Position numbers and translations under genes: made by a program | The notes under the pieces: model-generated | Seen by the model: the letters and a program-made list of their open reading frames with translations, nothing else | What the model was told of the DNA's origin: nothing | Database searches by the model: none | Source of the DNA: Neoceratodus forsteri | Taxonomy: Eukaryota; Chordata; Ceratodontiformes; Ceratodontidae | Reading direction: 5' to 3' | Length of the DNA: 64,000 nucleotides | Assembly (NCBI GenBank): GCA_016271365.2 | Contig: CM028132.1 | Span: forward strand, 1,190,449,001-1,190,513,000 | Shown here: one piece after another, positions 45,253 to 56,976 of the stretch | Position numbering within the stretch: position 1 is the first letter of the stretch | Layout of the letters: each line of letters opens with the position of its first letter

Positions 45253-47072
45253 TCCTTAATGATGCATACATGTGATGTGTACTGTTACTTTGAGGAAAAC
45301 AGTTCTTCAAAAGTTTTGCCTGTAGAAGCAGCATGGCCTTGCTTTTTCTCTGGAAGACCCGTATCATTGTGTCCCCAAGAAGTCTGTCCTGACTACATCA
45401 GGTAGCCTCAAAAACCTGCTTTTCACTAAGTACTGGGGACTCTATTTTGCACCCAAGTCCTGGGGTATAAAGAGCAAAGACCAGCAGGGCGGGATCCAGA
45501 GTGTCTGGACATTTCCTTCTCAGAGTACGAGTAACAGAACTCTTGTTTGTCTAGTGCCTCCTGGCGGTGAACTCGTAGTGGTGCTCCTGGTAGCACGGTT
45601 GAAAACAGGACATAGAATTTGGCCGAGTACATCACATGGTGGCCCCTCTGGAAGCCCTACCCACACCACCAGGCCCCCAAGGGAGTTGGCCTTCTACCCC
45701 CATCAGTAGGCTGATTACAGTGCTTCTGTCATGGTGGTAGCAGGAGGGACTCCTGACAGAAATAAGTTGGGTTCTCTAGCTGATGAAGTACTTGGGGGAT
45801 TGACAGGAGATCCAGCAGTGCAGGGTGGGTCTGGTGGGCAACAGGGGCATCAGGCACCCCCTGGCAGGGGGTGTGCCTGATGGGGTGCCCCAAGGAGTGG
45901 GTGCCCAGGGCAACAGTACCATAAAAAAAAAAAAAACCTGTATAAAACATACCTGTACAGATCATGGAACAAGATGCTAGCAATGTATGCGTTTAAACAG
46001 TACTGCCTTAAAATGCATCTGGTCCTTACAAATTATCGTAAAAGTTTAGATAAAAACACAGTAAGAAGTGGAAAGAGTAACTTGCAAAATGATCACACTT
46101 CAGTGAGGAAATTTAAGTGAGGATTGCCTTAAAGGCAGAGTATATATTTGTGCTTAACCTGCTTGACATGCTGTTGGACCCAAAGAGAAGCTGGGGACTA
46201 AAAACATTTTGAATGATCCTAAACCAAGACAAATGCATACCTCTGAGGTAATTACCAACATCAGATAGCACATCAGATAGCACTTGTTGCAAAATACCAA
46301 AAACACTGAAAAACTGAGATACCGGCAAGTCTTCTTCTGTGTGAAGATCCTCTAATATAAGCGTGGTTCCAGTGTGCTTTCAGAATTCAGATTTTTCTTC
46401 TGTAGTTTGTCCTCCCAACTACCAATTGACCCCCATCCGGAGTGATCCCCCCCATCACCCTGCTTTTTTGAGTGTTATCATGCCCCATTGATGGTCCTCT
46501 GCCACAGGACTCCAAAGATGCTCAGTCGCTGGTGCAGGGCCTGCAGGGAACTGGGCCATTATCAGGCCATGGTTGGGAATTTTCCTCCAGCTTGTCGCCC
46601 CCATGCCCACTAGTGCATGTAGTGATGCTGTGTGAGCTCCACTTTAGTAGAAAAACCTCTGTGTGTAAAGTGGGGGGGATACATTCCCTGACATTCCACT
46701 GTTTTGCCAGCTAGATCATCGAGGTGGCAGCCACCTAGATAGGAGCACATTTCCCCCCTCCCTGAGGGAGGAGAGCTGTCCTTGGGATGCTCAGTTCTCC
46801 TTCCCCAAGTCAACCCCCCGAGCAACCCGCATCCGTTCCCGATGCCTGGTCACCAGTGCAGCAGGAGGTGATGTGCCTTGCATCTCCGCCCTCTCCTCCA
46901 CTGGGTCAGCCTTGAATTCAGAATCTTCATGAGGCATTGTCACCGTGTATTCTTTTGGTATGTAGTCAGTACCTCATGTTTTTCTAGTAAAGTGCTTCAT
47001 GCACAAACACGGCAGTGTCAGTACCCTGTAGGCCTTAAAAGGGAAATCACTGAATATCCAGAACGTGTCAAC
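45253..47072. other. Unassigned DNA with a hairpin and an A tract
   Basis: A GC-rich hairpin sits at 45848-45882 (CATCAGGCACCCCCT against AGGGGGTGTGCCTGATG) and a poly(A) run at 45924-45938, hinting at a decayed retroposed repeat at about 45720-45940. I cannot assign the remainder; frames at 46472-46825 have no known motif. Confidence 0.4.
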
Positions 47073-47210
47073 AATTTATTTATTTATTAATGGAAATCTG
47101 AATTACAGTCCTTTGAGTCATATACTCCTTTGCAAAGGCTTGTGTCATTATTTACAGACATTTGTTACAACACAGTGTTACAGTTTTTACAAGGTGATAC
47201 AGTGGGAAAT
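47073..47210 (-). mobile_element. L2-like LINE 3' end fragment
   Basis: TTTATTTATTTATTAATGG followed by CCTTTGAGTCATATACTCC and TTTGCAAAGG on the plus strand is the inverted 3' end of the L2-like family (compare 15637-15710 and 54574-54650). Confidence 0.68.
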
Positions 47211-48655
47211 AACTGCACTACACTCTTGACAATCATTCACAGGAGAGACACCAACTGAAACAAAGAATTTTACAGGGACTTAAATCTAAATAGTGCTTTA
47301 AAAAAACTGTTTAAAGTGTTCGTCTAATCCCAGTTACAATCAGATTTTAATTCAAAATAATGCTCTTGACTTCTGTAAACCTTTTTCTCCTCTCCATCCT
47401 ATTTGTCAGTTGGCAAGAGTGTGTGTGGAATTCCCATGACTTCCTGACAAGGGACTAGGAACCAGTGAACAAACTGAGTTGCTCAGCATTTCAGCCCCCT
47501 ACATTGATTGCTCTGTGCATCAGTGTTGTGTAATGTAACCGGCAGCACAGGAATTTTGCAGTGTGTAACAGCGTCAAAGAGTTCTAGTGGGCACTAAGAA
47601 ATTAAAGAGATGCCATTACACTGGCTAAAAAGGTAGGAGTAGTCTTCTTTCCTTCCTACAGCTATTTATAAGTCCCTGAAAATGCAGGACTTCTTGAGAA
47701 CTGATATGGGAGCTTAGTCTATCCAGTGCATCAAGCTTTCAGTGGTTAGAATAATGGTGCGCTCACAATGAAGTATAGCCAGGTTAATTGATGATACTGC
47801 AGTCGTGTAAATGAAAATGGGTTGCGCTCTGAAATGTTAATTTCCAGAGTACTGGCATAATACAAACAGCTGCCTTACGGCAGAAGTGACCTGTAATTAC
47901 CATTGGTCCCTTCCCCCAGTCTTGTGTATTGCGATTCAAAGCACATGCTGATGGCTTTAACCTTTTTTCCTTTAAATGGAGTTGGAACAGATGCCAGGGT
48001 TGTTGTGCTCTTTTTTTTTTGAAAGATAGCATAACTGTTTATTTTAGGGCTTCAGTGAATTTGGCAGTGAGCCAGCACAACAGTGAAAGTGTCGCCCTTT
48101 TTTGTGATTGATGTTAAATTATGGTTTGCACTTCCTGGCAAATTGATGGTGTCAGTTTTCCCCAGTAAATGGCAGCGAGACAAATGACACTTCATTTTCT
48201 TTGTGTTCCAGAGCCTTCAAGGCAGATGAGAGATGCTGTTGAGGTTAGCAAGACAATGTCAGGCTCCATCCCAGACACAATGTCACTGTGTACCTCATTC
48301 CTTTGGATTAATTGTTCCACGATTAAGTAACTGATTGTCCGCAAGCCAGGGTCACCCACAAAGGTAGTGCTGATGCTATGTGATGCATAGATTATGCTGC
48401 CTAGCTCTTACTGCACTCAACCTAGAGCATCAGTTAGTAGTACATCAGCTGCCTGAACTAGGTTATGGCTACAAGTGTTCATTAGTCACCATGTCCAACA
48501 TGTACGCAGCCACCTTTTAATACCAAAGGCCCTCTGTAAAACCTAGATCCACAGAAGACCTTCAGTTACAACCTGACAAAAACACACACATGGACGCAAA
48601 CGAGTCTAAGAGTTTGAATCCAAACCATTCACATATTTCTTACAAATCATTATCC
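47211..48655. other. Unassigned DNA
   Basis: No repeat family, exon or RNA gene recognised in about 1.4 kb. This and 7.6-9.4, 58.2-59.0 and 63.1-64.0 kb are the best candidates for unique sequence in the window. Confidence 0.4.
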
Positions 48656-48659
48656 ATGG

Positions 48660-48925
48660 GAAATGGATGGCTCAGTAAACTGGTATTGTGTTAAGGAGCC
48701 CTTCATCGCTAGGTCACTGGTTCACATCCAGCCCAGGTCAGTAGTGGTCGAAAGTCATTATCAACTGTTATGTGGCCATGTGAAATGAGCTGTAGTTTCA
48801 GTTGAGTACCTTGTGGACAGGTGTCCAAATCATGAAACTACCAACACAGTTGCCACTGATTTTAATTCATTTCCCTAGGATAGCCCAGGTGAGATGCAGT
48901 ATCTTATTTTCAGTGGGGTCAGTCC
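48660..48925 (+). mobile_element. tRNA-like-headed SINE candidate
   Basis: The start has an A-box-like GGATGGCTCAGTAAACTGG and, 40 bases on, a B-box-like TCACTGGTTCACATCCAGC, the spacing of an internal RNA polymerase III promoter. The body has no family I know. Right edge is set by the MIR-type element that follows. Confidence 0.55.
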
Positions 48926-49086
48926 TTTTTTTTTTTACCTGTATTTACAGCTGGGTAGACTAAAGCACAGGGAGATTAAGTGACTTCATCAGCGTCACAC
49001 ATTGAGTATGTGGCTCTGGTGGGATTTGAACCTGGGTATTCTAGTTCCCAAGCCAGTGCTCTAACCACTAGACCACATTGCCTCTA
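48926..49086 (-). mobile_element. MIR/CORE-type SINE
   Basis: On the minus strand: GAGGCAATGTGGTCTAGTGG (A-box region), ACCCAGGTTCAAATCCCACC (B box), then the CORE region complementary to AGATTAAGTGACTTCATCAG, with TGTAAATACAG near the end. It is the classic MIR layout from tRNA head to CORE. An oligo(T) run lies at its plus-strand left edge (48928-48938). Confidence 0.88.
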
Positions 49087-49340
49087 ATAAGCATCCCAGT
49101 TGGCCGTCTGACACGAGAAGCCAATGAATGAATGGGCATGGACGTCTGAACTACCCTCTCACCTGTGTGGTGGTCCCTCCATCACAGGGTTAAGGCCCAT
49201 TGGTGTGGCATTGTGGGGAAGCTTGCACTGTAATGGCCTGTGCTGTACCTGCCATATGAATAGAGGTATTCAGTTTCCAGTGCTCTTTCAACCCACCACC
49301 TATCACAAGCACTCAAATTCACAATAAAAAATAAATCTTC
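49087..49340. repeat. Dispersed repeat related to 62595-62780
   Basis: GAGAAGCCAATGAATGAATGGGCATGG, CCTCTCACCTG, GTGGTCCCT and GGGAAGCTTGCACT recur as GAGAGGCCAAGGAGTGAATC, GGCATGG, GTAGTCCCTACAGGG and GGGAAGCTTACACTACT at 62620-62740. Probably part of a SINE; family unknown. It ends near an AATAAAAAATAAAT stretch. Confidence 0.62.
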
Positions 49341-50817
49341 CACATTGTATACAAGTGTACCCCCCTGCTTTCCTTATGTATGTTGTACCCAAAATAATTT
49401 CTGAATTCTAAATATTCATAGTTATGCAGATAAAAACAAATCGCTGACCTGCTGTGAGGCCACACTGTGGAACTCACACTGAACTGGGAAATCAGACAAT
49501 CCAGCAGAGCCTCATTCTCAAGCTTGAATCATATAATGTTTTGACCAGAAATCTCAGTGGCCCTTGACATGGAGGATAATACTAACAAAAAAATGGCAGC
49601 AGAAACATAGAAACATAGAATTTGACGACAGATAAGGACCGCTTGGCCCACCCAGTCTGCCCATTTCTCTACCTACTGGATAAGCTGCAGATCCTAGTTA
49701 ACCAGCAGCCTACTTCTTCCTACCCCCACCCCTAGAATTGCCTTATGACTGTCCTGCATGCTTGAATTCCACCACTGTTTTTGACTCCACAACCTCCTCC
49801 AGAAGGCCATTCCATGCATCCACAACCTCTCTGTGAAAAAATACTTCCTTAATTACCTCTGAGCTCCCCCTCTATCTTCAAATTGTGCCCCTTGTTCTTA
49901 CACTCTTTTTTGAAAGATGCTACCCTCTTGGACTTTGTTGATTCCCTTGAGGTACTTGAAAGTTTCTATCATGTCCCCCGTCTCCCTCCCTTCCGAGGCT
50001 ATACATATTAAGCTCCTTTAGTCTCTCTTCATATGTCTTCTGGTGCAGACCCTGCACCATTTTAGTTGCCCTCCTCTGGACAGCTTCCATCCTGTCTATG
50101 TCTTTGAGGAGATTGGGTCTCCAGAACTGCATGCATTACTCCAGACGGGGTCTGACCAGCTGTCTGTACAGAGGGATAATAACTTCCTGTTTTCTACTGG
50201 TGATGCCTCTCCCTATGCATCCCAGTATCCCCCCAGCCCTCCTTGCTGCCCTCTCACATTGCTTGCCCACCTTTAGGTCATCTGATATGACTACCCCCAG
50301 GTCCCTTTCCATTTTTGTTGTTGTTAGTATCTCACCCCCCATTGTGTACTCTTCCCCTGGGTTTTTGTTTCCCAGGTGCATTACCTTGCATTTCTTAGCA
50401 CTGAATCTAAGCTGCCATACATTTGACCATTCCTCTAACCTTGCTAAGTCCCTTCTCATCCTTTCCACCCCACCTTGTGCATCAACTCTGTTGCAGATCT
50501 TTGTGTCATCTGCAAAGAGGCATACTTTCCTTCAGTCCCTCTGCAATGCCAAACATAAAGACATTTGAGAGGACTGAGTCTAATATTGAACCCTGCGGTG
50601 CCCACTAGTAACCCCTTTCTTCTGAGTGGACTCCATTTACTATTACCTCTGTGTCCTATTCTCCAGCCAATTCTTTACCCAGGCTGTCATCTTGGGACCC
50701 ACTCCCAGGCTGGCTAACTTGTATATTAATCTTTTGTGTGGGACTGTGTCAAATGCCTTGCTAAGTCTAGGTAGGCCATGTCACACCCCTCCCTGATCTA
50801 CTACCTTGGTCACCCAG

Positions 50818-51600
50818 TCAAAGAAATCTATCAGATTCGTCTGGCATGACCTTCCGCTGTGAATCCATGCTGTCTTGGGTCCTGTGCCCTCTGGCCTCTA
50901 GATACTCAACAGTTCTTTCCTTCAGAAGTGATTCCATCATTTTCCCTATCACTGAGGTTAAACTAACAGGTCTGTAGTTTCCTGCTTCTGCCTTGCTCCC
51001 ACTTTTGTGAAGGGGAATCACATCTGCCCTCCTCCAGTCCTCGGGTACCACCCCATCCTCCCATGATTTGTTAAAGAGGGTAGTCAGTGGTGTCACTAGT
51101 TCTACCCTTAGTTCTTTTAGAATTCTGGAATGAATCCCATCAGGCCCCATTGCTTTGTCCACCTTCAGTTTTAAGAGTTCTTTCAGAACCCTTTCTTCTG
51201 TAAATGGGCTGGTATCAACTTCTGTATCCAGAGTGTTTCTACTGTTTGTTTTAGGTACCTCCCCCTCTTCATTTGTAAATACTGAGCAAAAATATTTGTT
51301 TAGTATCTCTGCCTTTTCACAGTCTCCCACTGCCCACCCTCCCTCCCCTTTATTAAGCCTCACTATCCCTCCCTTGGTCTTCCTTTGCTCCCTGATGTAC
51401 CTATAAAAGGTTTTATCCCCCTTCTTAACTGAGTTGGCTATCTTTTCCTCGGTTTGGGCCTTTGCTGTTCTGACTGCCTTCCCAGCTTCCTTTTGCTTTA
51501 ACTGATACAGTTCTCTGTCCTGCTCCTTCTGTGATTCCTTGTACTTCCTGAATGCTTTCTTTTCTCTTGAACCTTCACTGCCACTTCCTTTGAGAACCAT
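50818..51600 (-). pseudogene. CR1 reverse transcriptase N-terminal half (260 codons)
   Basis: An open frame from the linker after the endonuclease into the RT fingers and palm. 'KGDKTFYRYIREQRKTKGGI' (about residues 57-76) is the CR1 linker landmark. 'EILNKYFCSVFTNE' follows, then 'LLKLKVDKAMGPDGIHSRIL' (about 144-163) and 'DVIPLHKSGSKAEAGNYRPV'. It ends at 'QRKVMPDESDRF', just before motif A, through a frameshift. In sister copies the order is identical. Confidence 0.88.
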
Positions 51601-52569
51601 AGTGGTTTCTTACATCATTTGTTTTGTTTGTTGCTTCACACAAAGGCTCGTTACCTTTGTGATGGCAGTTTATTATTCCCCATTGTTCTTCCACCCTCCT
51701 TCCTGCCCATTTGCTAGTGCATTCCTTAGGCACTCACCCATTTTAGCAAAGTCATCCCTCCTAAAGTCAGTACTTTTGCCTTTGTATAAAGCTGACTCTA
51801 TTGCTGTGTTTTTGTGAACCATACTGTTCGATGGTCGCTAGTTCCCAGGCGGCTACCCACTTCTACATCTGTGATCCTTTCTCCATCTCCATTTGAGTGA
51901 ACCAAGTCTAAGACTGCTCCCTCTCGGTGGGCTCAATACTAGTTGTCTAAGGCATGCCCCCTGTGGGGCATCTAGAATAACCCACTCTTAGTGGCTGCTG
52001 CAACTGCGCCAGTTAACATCTGGCATATTCAGATCACCATCAGCAATATCTCCCCTTTTTCTGCCATTCTAAGTATACTTTCTATCATTTCCTTGTCCAT
52101 TTCCTCCCCTGAAGAGGTCTATACTCTAACCCTGTGCGGATTGTGGTGCCATTGCCTGTCTCCAAATTTACCCACAGTGCTGCTTCTCCTCCCTGTTTAC
52201 CCTTTTGTTCTGTTGCCTTGATTCCTTCCCTTATGTAAAAGCTACTCCTCCTCCTCTTTTACCCTCCCTGTCCCTCCTGTAGATAGTGTATCCTGGTATG
52301 TTTATGTCCCAGTCATGGTTTGTGTACCATGTTTCAGTGACTGCCACGATATCCAGATGTTCCTCCTCCATCAAGGCCACTAATTCAGGAAGCTTGTTAC
52401 CCAGACTACGGGCATTGGTACTCATTGCTCTCCATTTTTGATGGCTTTACCTTCTGTTGCAGCATCCCCACTGACCTTTCTACCTCGGTCTTTTTCTCAT
52501 TTAGTACCCTGTTTTGTAGGGGAGGCTGGGATTTTCCTGCTGCTATCAGTGCCTCCCCTTTGACTAGTT

Positions 52570-52925
52570 TAAAAGCTTGCCAATGAAACATTTAAACCGA
52601 TTGCTCAAAAGACTTGTTCCCTTCCTGGACAGATGCAGACCATCCTGCCAGTATAGGCTGGTGTCCCCAGGTGGAACCCCAGTCCCCAATGAAGCCAAAC
52701 TCCTGTGCTCCACACCATTTTTTCAACCATTCATTAAACTGCATGGTGCAAAGTACCCTCGCCTCCCCATGCCATTGACAGGCAGCACCTCTGAGAAGGA
52801 TACTGTGTGTGCTACTTGTCTTAGGCCCCTCCCCAACTCTACAAAGTCCTCCTGCACTGCTCTAATCTCATGATGAGCCAAGTCATTTGTCCCTAGGTGG
52901 ACAATGACGTCCAGCTCAGACTCCC
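52570..52925 (-). pseudogene. CR1 ORF1 esterase (SGNH hydrolase) domain relic
   Basis: Read from 52925: 'ELDVIVHLGTNDLAHHEI', then 'RAVQEDFVELGRGLRQVA', 'SFSEVLPVNGMGRRG', one stop, and 'LYWQDGLHLSRKGTSLLSNR', followed by a stop just upstream of the ORF2 start region. GTND (block III) and the terminal DxxH (here DGLH, block V) are hallmarks of the SGNH-hydrolase esterase found in ORF1 of CR1 and related LINEs. The N-terminal block I with the catalytic serine is missing because the element is truncated at 52925. Only one in-frame stop lies within about 115 codons. Confidence 0.82.
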
Positions 52926-52929
52926 GTCT

Positions 52930-54300
52930 TTCGCGTCTGCTCGATTTTCAGCACCTGCACTGAGGGCCGATTTTGGTGTCCTCCGCTCCCCCTTGGGTTA
53001 TACTGTCCCCAGTCCCAGATGTTCCACCTATATTGGGCCTGGTCAGATTTACCCTTCCCCTGTACCTGTCCCATTCCCTCTTAAACCTGGCCACAGCCTC
53101 CACCTCTACCAGCTCCCTGAGCAGCGCATTCCATGACTCCACCACCCTTTGAGCGAAATAACACCACCTCCTCTCCCTCTGAGCCTGCCTCCTTCCAGCT
53201 TACACCCATTCCCTCTCGTTGCCCTCTCCTCCTTTCTTTGGAGAACCCTGACAGGGAACCCCTTATTGATCCCCTTTGTGCACTTAAACATCTCTATCAT
53301 GTGCCCCCGTCCCTCTTCTCCTCCAGGGTGTACATGTCAAGCTCCCTGAGCCTCTCCTCATAGGTCCTGTCCCCCAGGTCCTGGATCATTTTGGTTGCCC
53401 TCCTTTGGACCCTCTCTAAGCGTGTAACATCCGTCTTTAGATGTGGTCTCCAAAACTGCACACAATACTCGAGGTGTGGCCTAACCAAGCAGTCGTATGG
53501 GGGTAGGATCACTTCTGCCTTTCTGGAGGTAATCCCCTTGGCGATGCATCCCAGCATCCTATTTGCCCTTGTCGCTGCCCTCCTACAGGTCTCTGAGTTG
53601 TTCATTTTGACATCTACCACTACCCCCAGGTCCCTCTCACCCTCTGTGACTTGAATTTTGTCTCCTCCCAGGGTATACCCCTGGCCTGGATTTTTGACTC
53701 CCAGGTGCAGAACCTTGCACTTCTGCACACTGAATTTTAGTTTCCATTTTCCTGACCACCTTTCCAGCACCTCAAGATCCTCCTGCAAAGCCACCCTCCC
53801 CTCCTCCTCATCCACCACTGCTCCCAGCTTTGAGTCATTTGCAAAGAGACTCATTTCACTCGTGACCCCCTCCCTTATGTCTGAGACATAGGCATTGAAC
53901 AGGAGTGGACCCAGCACTGACCCCTGGGGCACACCACTAGTAACCCACCTTGGGAATGGGCTAGCCCCCCCAACCATCACCCTCTGAGTATGCTCAGAGA
54001 GCCAATTTCCTAGCCATCTTAACAGCTGTCTCCCTACCCCCATTTCCTTCAGTTTAGCCAGCAGGCCATTGTGGGGTACCAAATCAAATGTCTTGCTGAA
54101 GTCCAGAAAGAGGACGTCCACCGGCCTACAGTGGTCCAGGGCCCTCATCACCCAGTCATAGAACTCCACAAGGTTCGTCTGACATGATCTTCCTGGGACA
54201 AAGCCATGCTGCCTATTGTCCAAATACCCATTTTGCTCCAGTAATAATGCATGTGTGTTTGTGAAGATCAAGGTGACAATTTCTTTAAATGAATCTGGGG
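52930..54300 (-). mobile_element. CR1 LINE 3' half, second subfamily
   Basis: 5'-truncated near 54270. The RT is well kept (next entry). After it come 'RAVWSHGMRCSGSW'- and 'VVESWNALLRELVEVEAVAR'-type frames, the CR1 C-terminal block, and a short UTR ending near 52935 with no TTTCTATG tail. Its sequence is clearly different from the 49.6-52.9 kb copy that abuts it, so two subfamilies lie next to each other in the same orientation. Confidence 0.88.
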
Positions 54301-54358
54301 CAGGATAAGTGGCCGGCTGTCTTCTACTGCCTCCAGCTTCACAAGATGAAATCACCAT
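53297..54358 (-). pseudogene. CR1 reverse transcriptase, longest open frame (353 codons), FAND active site
   Basis: Continuous frame over most of the RT and thumb. In order: 'LDNRQHGFVPGRSCQTNLVE', 'VDVLFLDFSKTFDLVPHNGL' (motif A with the catalytic D in LDFSK), 'VTSGVPQGSVLGPLLFNAYV' (motif B), 'SEMSLFANDSKLGAV' (motif C), 'LKFSVQKCKVLHLG', 'TEGERDLGVVVDVKMN', then 'RPHLEYCVQFWRPHL' and 'ERVQRRATKMIQDLG'. Motif C is FAND where the family has FADD, replacing one of two metal-binding aspartates, so the enzyme would be dead. The first 35 or so residues of the frame precede the element. No endonuclease. Decay is slight compared with its neighbours. Confidence 0.9.
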
Positions 54359-54573
54359 CTAGTTATTCTCTGGCACCCATGTTTTATTAATTGTATTACA
54401 TAGTTTGTGGAGTTTTAAGGCACTTGGAATGCTAAGAACAGGTGTATGTCATTGTCATTAGTAGTTCATGCTTTTTTATTCATTGGTGCGATTTTCACTC
54501 CTGTGAATAACTGGGTGGGAACTGGTTAATAGGGTATGAACTGTGAATAATGTTTCTCACTTCATTGAATACA

Positions 54574-56390
54574 ATGGGTAATATTTATTTATTTGTAAAT
54601 TGGTTTACAACCTTTGAGCCCGAGGCTCATTTCCAAAGGTACCTCGTCACATTGAGGACAGACATAACAAATTTAGGTTACAGAATACAGGTCACTGACT
54701 TAGAGTTACGCAGAATGATTTCATACATTATACAATTTAGTAGCAATTACAGTGATACAGCTGAGCACAAGCTGGTTATAACAGAGGCAGGATGCACAGG
54801 GGGAGAAAGTGGGGGCGGTGAGGTGGATGCCGCCTAGTGGGCGTTGTCAAGTGTGGAGAGATCAAGGCCACATTTAGAGACAGGAGCAGCTGCGAGTGTT
54901 AAACAGTTGGCTCCGAAGGGCAGTTTTGAAGTTGAAGATTGTGGGGGCATTGGAGATGGGAGCAGGGAGAGAGTTAAACCAAGATGGGGCTCTGTAGCAG
55001 AAGGACCTCTGACCATGGGTGGTCCTGGATCTGGGGACCAGTAGAGTGGTCTTGTTGGAGATTCGGGTTGTGATAATGGGTGGGGTATGGTGGATGGAGG
55101 CTGTCACCCCAGGAAGGGAGAGCCCGAGTAGAGTTTTTTTTGTGAGGAGGCAGGTTTGATAGTGTAGCTATTCATCTAGGTTAAGGAGTTTTGCCTCATC
55201 ATAGAGTTGACATGTATGTGTGAGCCTGAGGGCACCAGTAATCAGTCTGCAGGCCTTATTTAGGGTGAGGTGAATTTTATTGAGGGCAGTCGTGTCAGCA
55301 GCACCATAGACTGGTAGGTCATAGTCTACAAGAGACAATACTGAGGACATAACAGCAAGTCGGAGAGCATCAGGGGGGAGGCAGTTTTTATAGTGGTAGA
55401 GGATACCAAGCCGTGTATTAGTGGCAGATGTGAGGGCTGAATCGAAGGTAACCCCAAGGTATTTGTAGGAGCAGACTTGTTCAAGCGGTTGTTTGATACT
55501 AGGGAGGATAGGGAGTGGGTAGTTGCAGGCTTTGTTTTGGGGGTGGGCAAACAGCATAGTTTTTTTTTTTTTTTAAGATAATGATGAGTCTGTGCTCCTT
55601 AAACCAGGCTTCGGCATCATTGTAGGATTGTTGTAGGGAGTCCTGGAGGGAGATGGGATTGCGGTGGGTGGCAAAAATGACAGCATTGTCTGCATACATA
55701 AGAATTTTGCCAGAGCATGCACTGGGCAGGGTGTTTAGATAGAGTAAGAAGAGAAGGGGGCCCAGGATGGAGCCCTGGGGACCCAGAGTGGATGGGACGA
55801 GTTTCAGAGAGTGTCCCATTGATTTTTACACACTGGGAGCGAACGGATAGATAGCTCGTGCACCATGCGAGAGGGCCAGCGGAGAGACCAGTGTGGCAGA
55901 GGGCATCCAGCAGAAGAGGGTGGGAGACAGTGTCAAAGACCTTTGAGAGGTCAACAAACACTGTACCAGCTAGGGAGCTGGTGTCCAGGGAGGAGTGTAG
56001 GAAATTGGAGAACTCAACTAGTGCAGTTCCGGTACTGTGACCAGCACGGAAGCCGTGCTGCTCTGGGCATAAGATGTTATGCTTAGTCAGATATTCAGTG
56101 ATTTGAATGGCCACCACTTTTTCTAGGGCTTTGGAGGGGGGGAGAGGATGGAGATTGGTCGGTAGTTGCTGGCGGAGGACCTGTCGCCCCCTTTATGAAT
56201 GGATGTGACTATGTCTGTTTCCCATGCAGTGGGAAATTGTCCCAGGCAGAGGGATCGGTTAAGTAGGCCAGTGAGTGGGGCAAGGACTTCATCCAGCACC
56301 AGCCAGAGAATACTGGGGTCCAGGGAGTTGCTGCCGGGACAACCATACAATAAATAGAGAATACCTAGTTTGGTGTGTGTAACTAGAATT
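54574..56390 (-). mobile_element. L2-like LINE, minus strand, YADN active site
   Basis: Reading minus: 'LDEVLAPLTGLLNRSLCLGQ', 'TDIVTSIHKGGDRSSASNYR' (56220), 'EQHGFRAGHSTGTALVEFSN' and 'GTVFVDLSKVFDTVSHPLLL' (55960), 'GSILGPLLFLLYLNTLP', then 'ILMYADNAVIFATH' (55700), where YADD has become YADN. 'VCSYKYLGVTFDSALT' and 'FCYRAPSWFNSLPAPIS' with 'FKTALRSQLF' follow. The tail on the plus strand is TATTTATTTATTTG at 54574-54592. Several frameshifts. 5' end near 56390. Confidence 0.88.
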
Positions 56391-56585
56391 TTATATACAC
56401 CTGAGATATGGGAAGCAATAAAAATGTTGAGAATGAAGCATCCTGCACTGAGGGCATGTATAAAATTATGTGTTAAAAAAACCCTACCCATGCTGTGTTT
56501 TTGTAATTACTGAAAAGCATTTTTTTTAATAAGAGAGGAGTTTGGAGTCACCTGTTGCGTACTGTGCAGAACTACCTAAAATAAG

Positions 56586-56667
56586 TGTGACAGAGTTGAA
56601 TAAGACCGTCCCACTTCTTATGCAGAAAGCGATAAAAACAAGGATCTGTTCTATCCACTCCTTTTCT
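56586..56667 (+). mobile_element. Inverted LTR start fragment
   Basis: TGTGACAGAGTTGAATAAG and ATAAAAACAAGGATCTGTTC are the same sequence as the first ~80 bases of the minus-oriented LTR (from 58162: TGTGGCAGGGTTGAATAAG... GCAAGGATCTGTTC), but here on the plus strand. It adjoins the gag-like frame of the opposite orientation without a gap. Confidence 0.8.
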
Positions 56668-56679
56668 CTGCTGCTCCCA

Positions 56680-56937
56680 TCACTGCATCTCTTTTCTCTG
56701 CTTCTCAGTCTCTCTTTGTTGTATAGCCTGCCATTTGAAGAAGGCAGACACGCTTTCAGGTTCTGTCCCTGCCTGTTCTTCCATCACTGGGTCTGGCTGT
56801 ATAGTCTTAGTTAGGCATTTTGTTTTTGCTTCTAGTTTGGCTGCCATTCTTCTGGTAATGACTCCTGGGCTTACTACTGCAGGATCCATACCTTTCTTCT
56901 GTGCTTCCGTGGTACTAGGTTTAGTACCCCCATGCAA
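56680..56937 (-). pseudogene. gag-like start of an LTR retrotransposon
   Basis: An 85-codon frame starting about 50 bases inside the LTR, where the first gene of an LTR retrotransposon should be. It is hydrophilic, rich in K, E, Q and R, with 'GVITRRMAAKLEAKTK' and 'FFKWQAIQQRETEKQRKEMQ', a likely coiled-coil end. I know no exact homologue; the gag-like label rests on position and composition. The frame is cut by the inverted LTR fragment and no protease, RT or integrase remains. Confidence 0.6.
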
Positions 56938-56976
56938 AACTCCTGGCTTAGAGTTTGCACAGTGTAAATTCCTCTT

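Larger units (their letters stand above)
49606..52925 (-). mobile_element. CR1 LINE with ORF1 esterase relic, minus strand
   Basis: The longest CR1 in the window. Its 3' end on the plus strand is AACATAGAAACATAGAATTT (TTTCTATG tail) at 49606. Reading minus, RT and thumb run from 51600 to 49920: 'AMGPDGIHSRILKELRVELV', 'VPEDWRRADVIPLHKSGSKA', 'NYRPVSLTSVIGKMMESLL' in a 260-codon frame (51600-50818). The FADDTK region (near 50510) is intact at the nucleotide level. The endonuclease start 'MSTNARSLGNKLPELVALME' lies at 52425, with 'LDIVAVTETWYTNHDWDI'. Upstream is an ORF1 esterase fragment (52925-52570). Truncated at 52925 inside ORF1. Frameshifted and dead. Confidence 0.93.

Noticed and set aside
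47211..48655. Host exon or conserved regulatory element in the longest repeat-poor stretch
   Set aside because: No splice-bounded frame, codon signal or known motif could be pointed to; cross-species alignment would be needed.
48926..49086. tRNA gene on the minus strand
   Set aside because: Continues directly into a CORE region typical of MIR; no acceptor stem.
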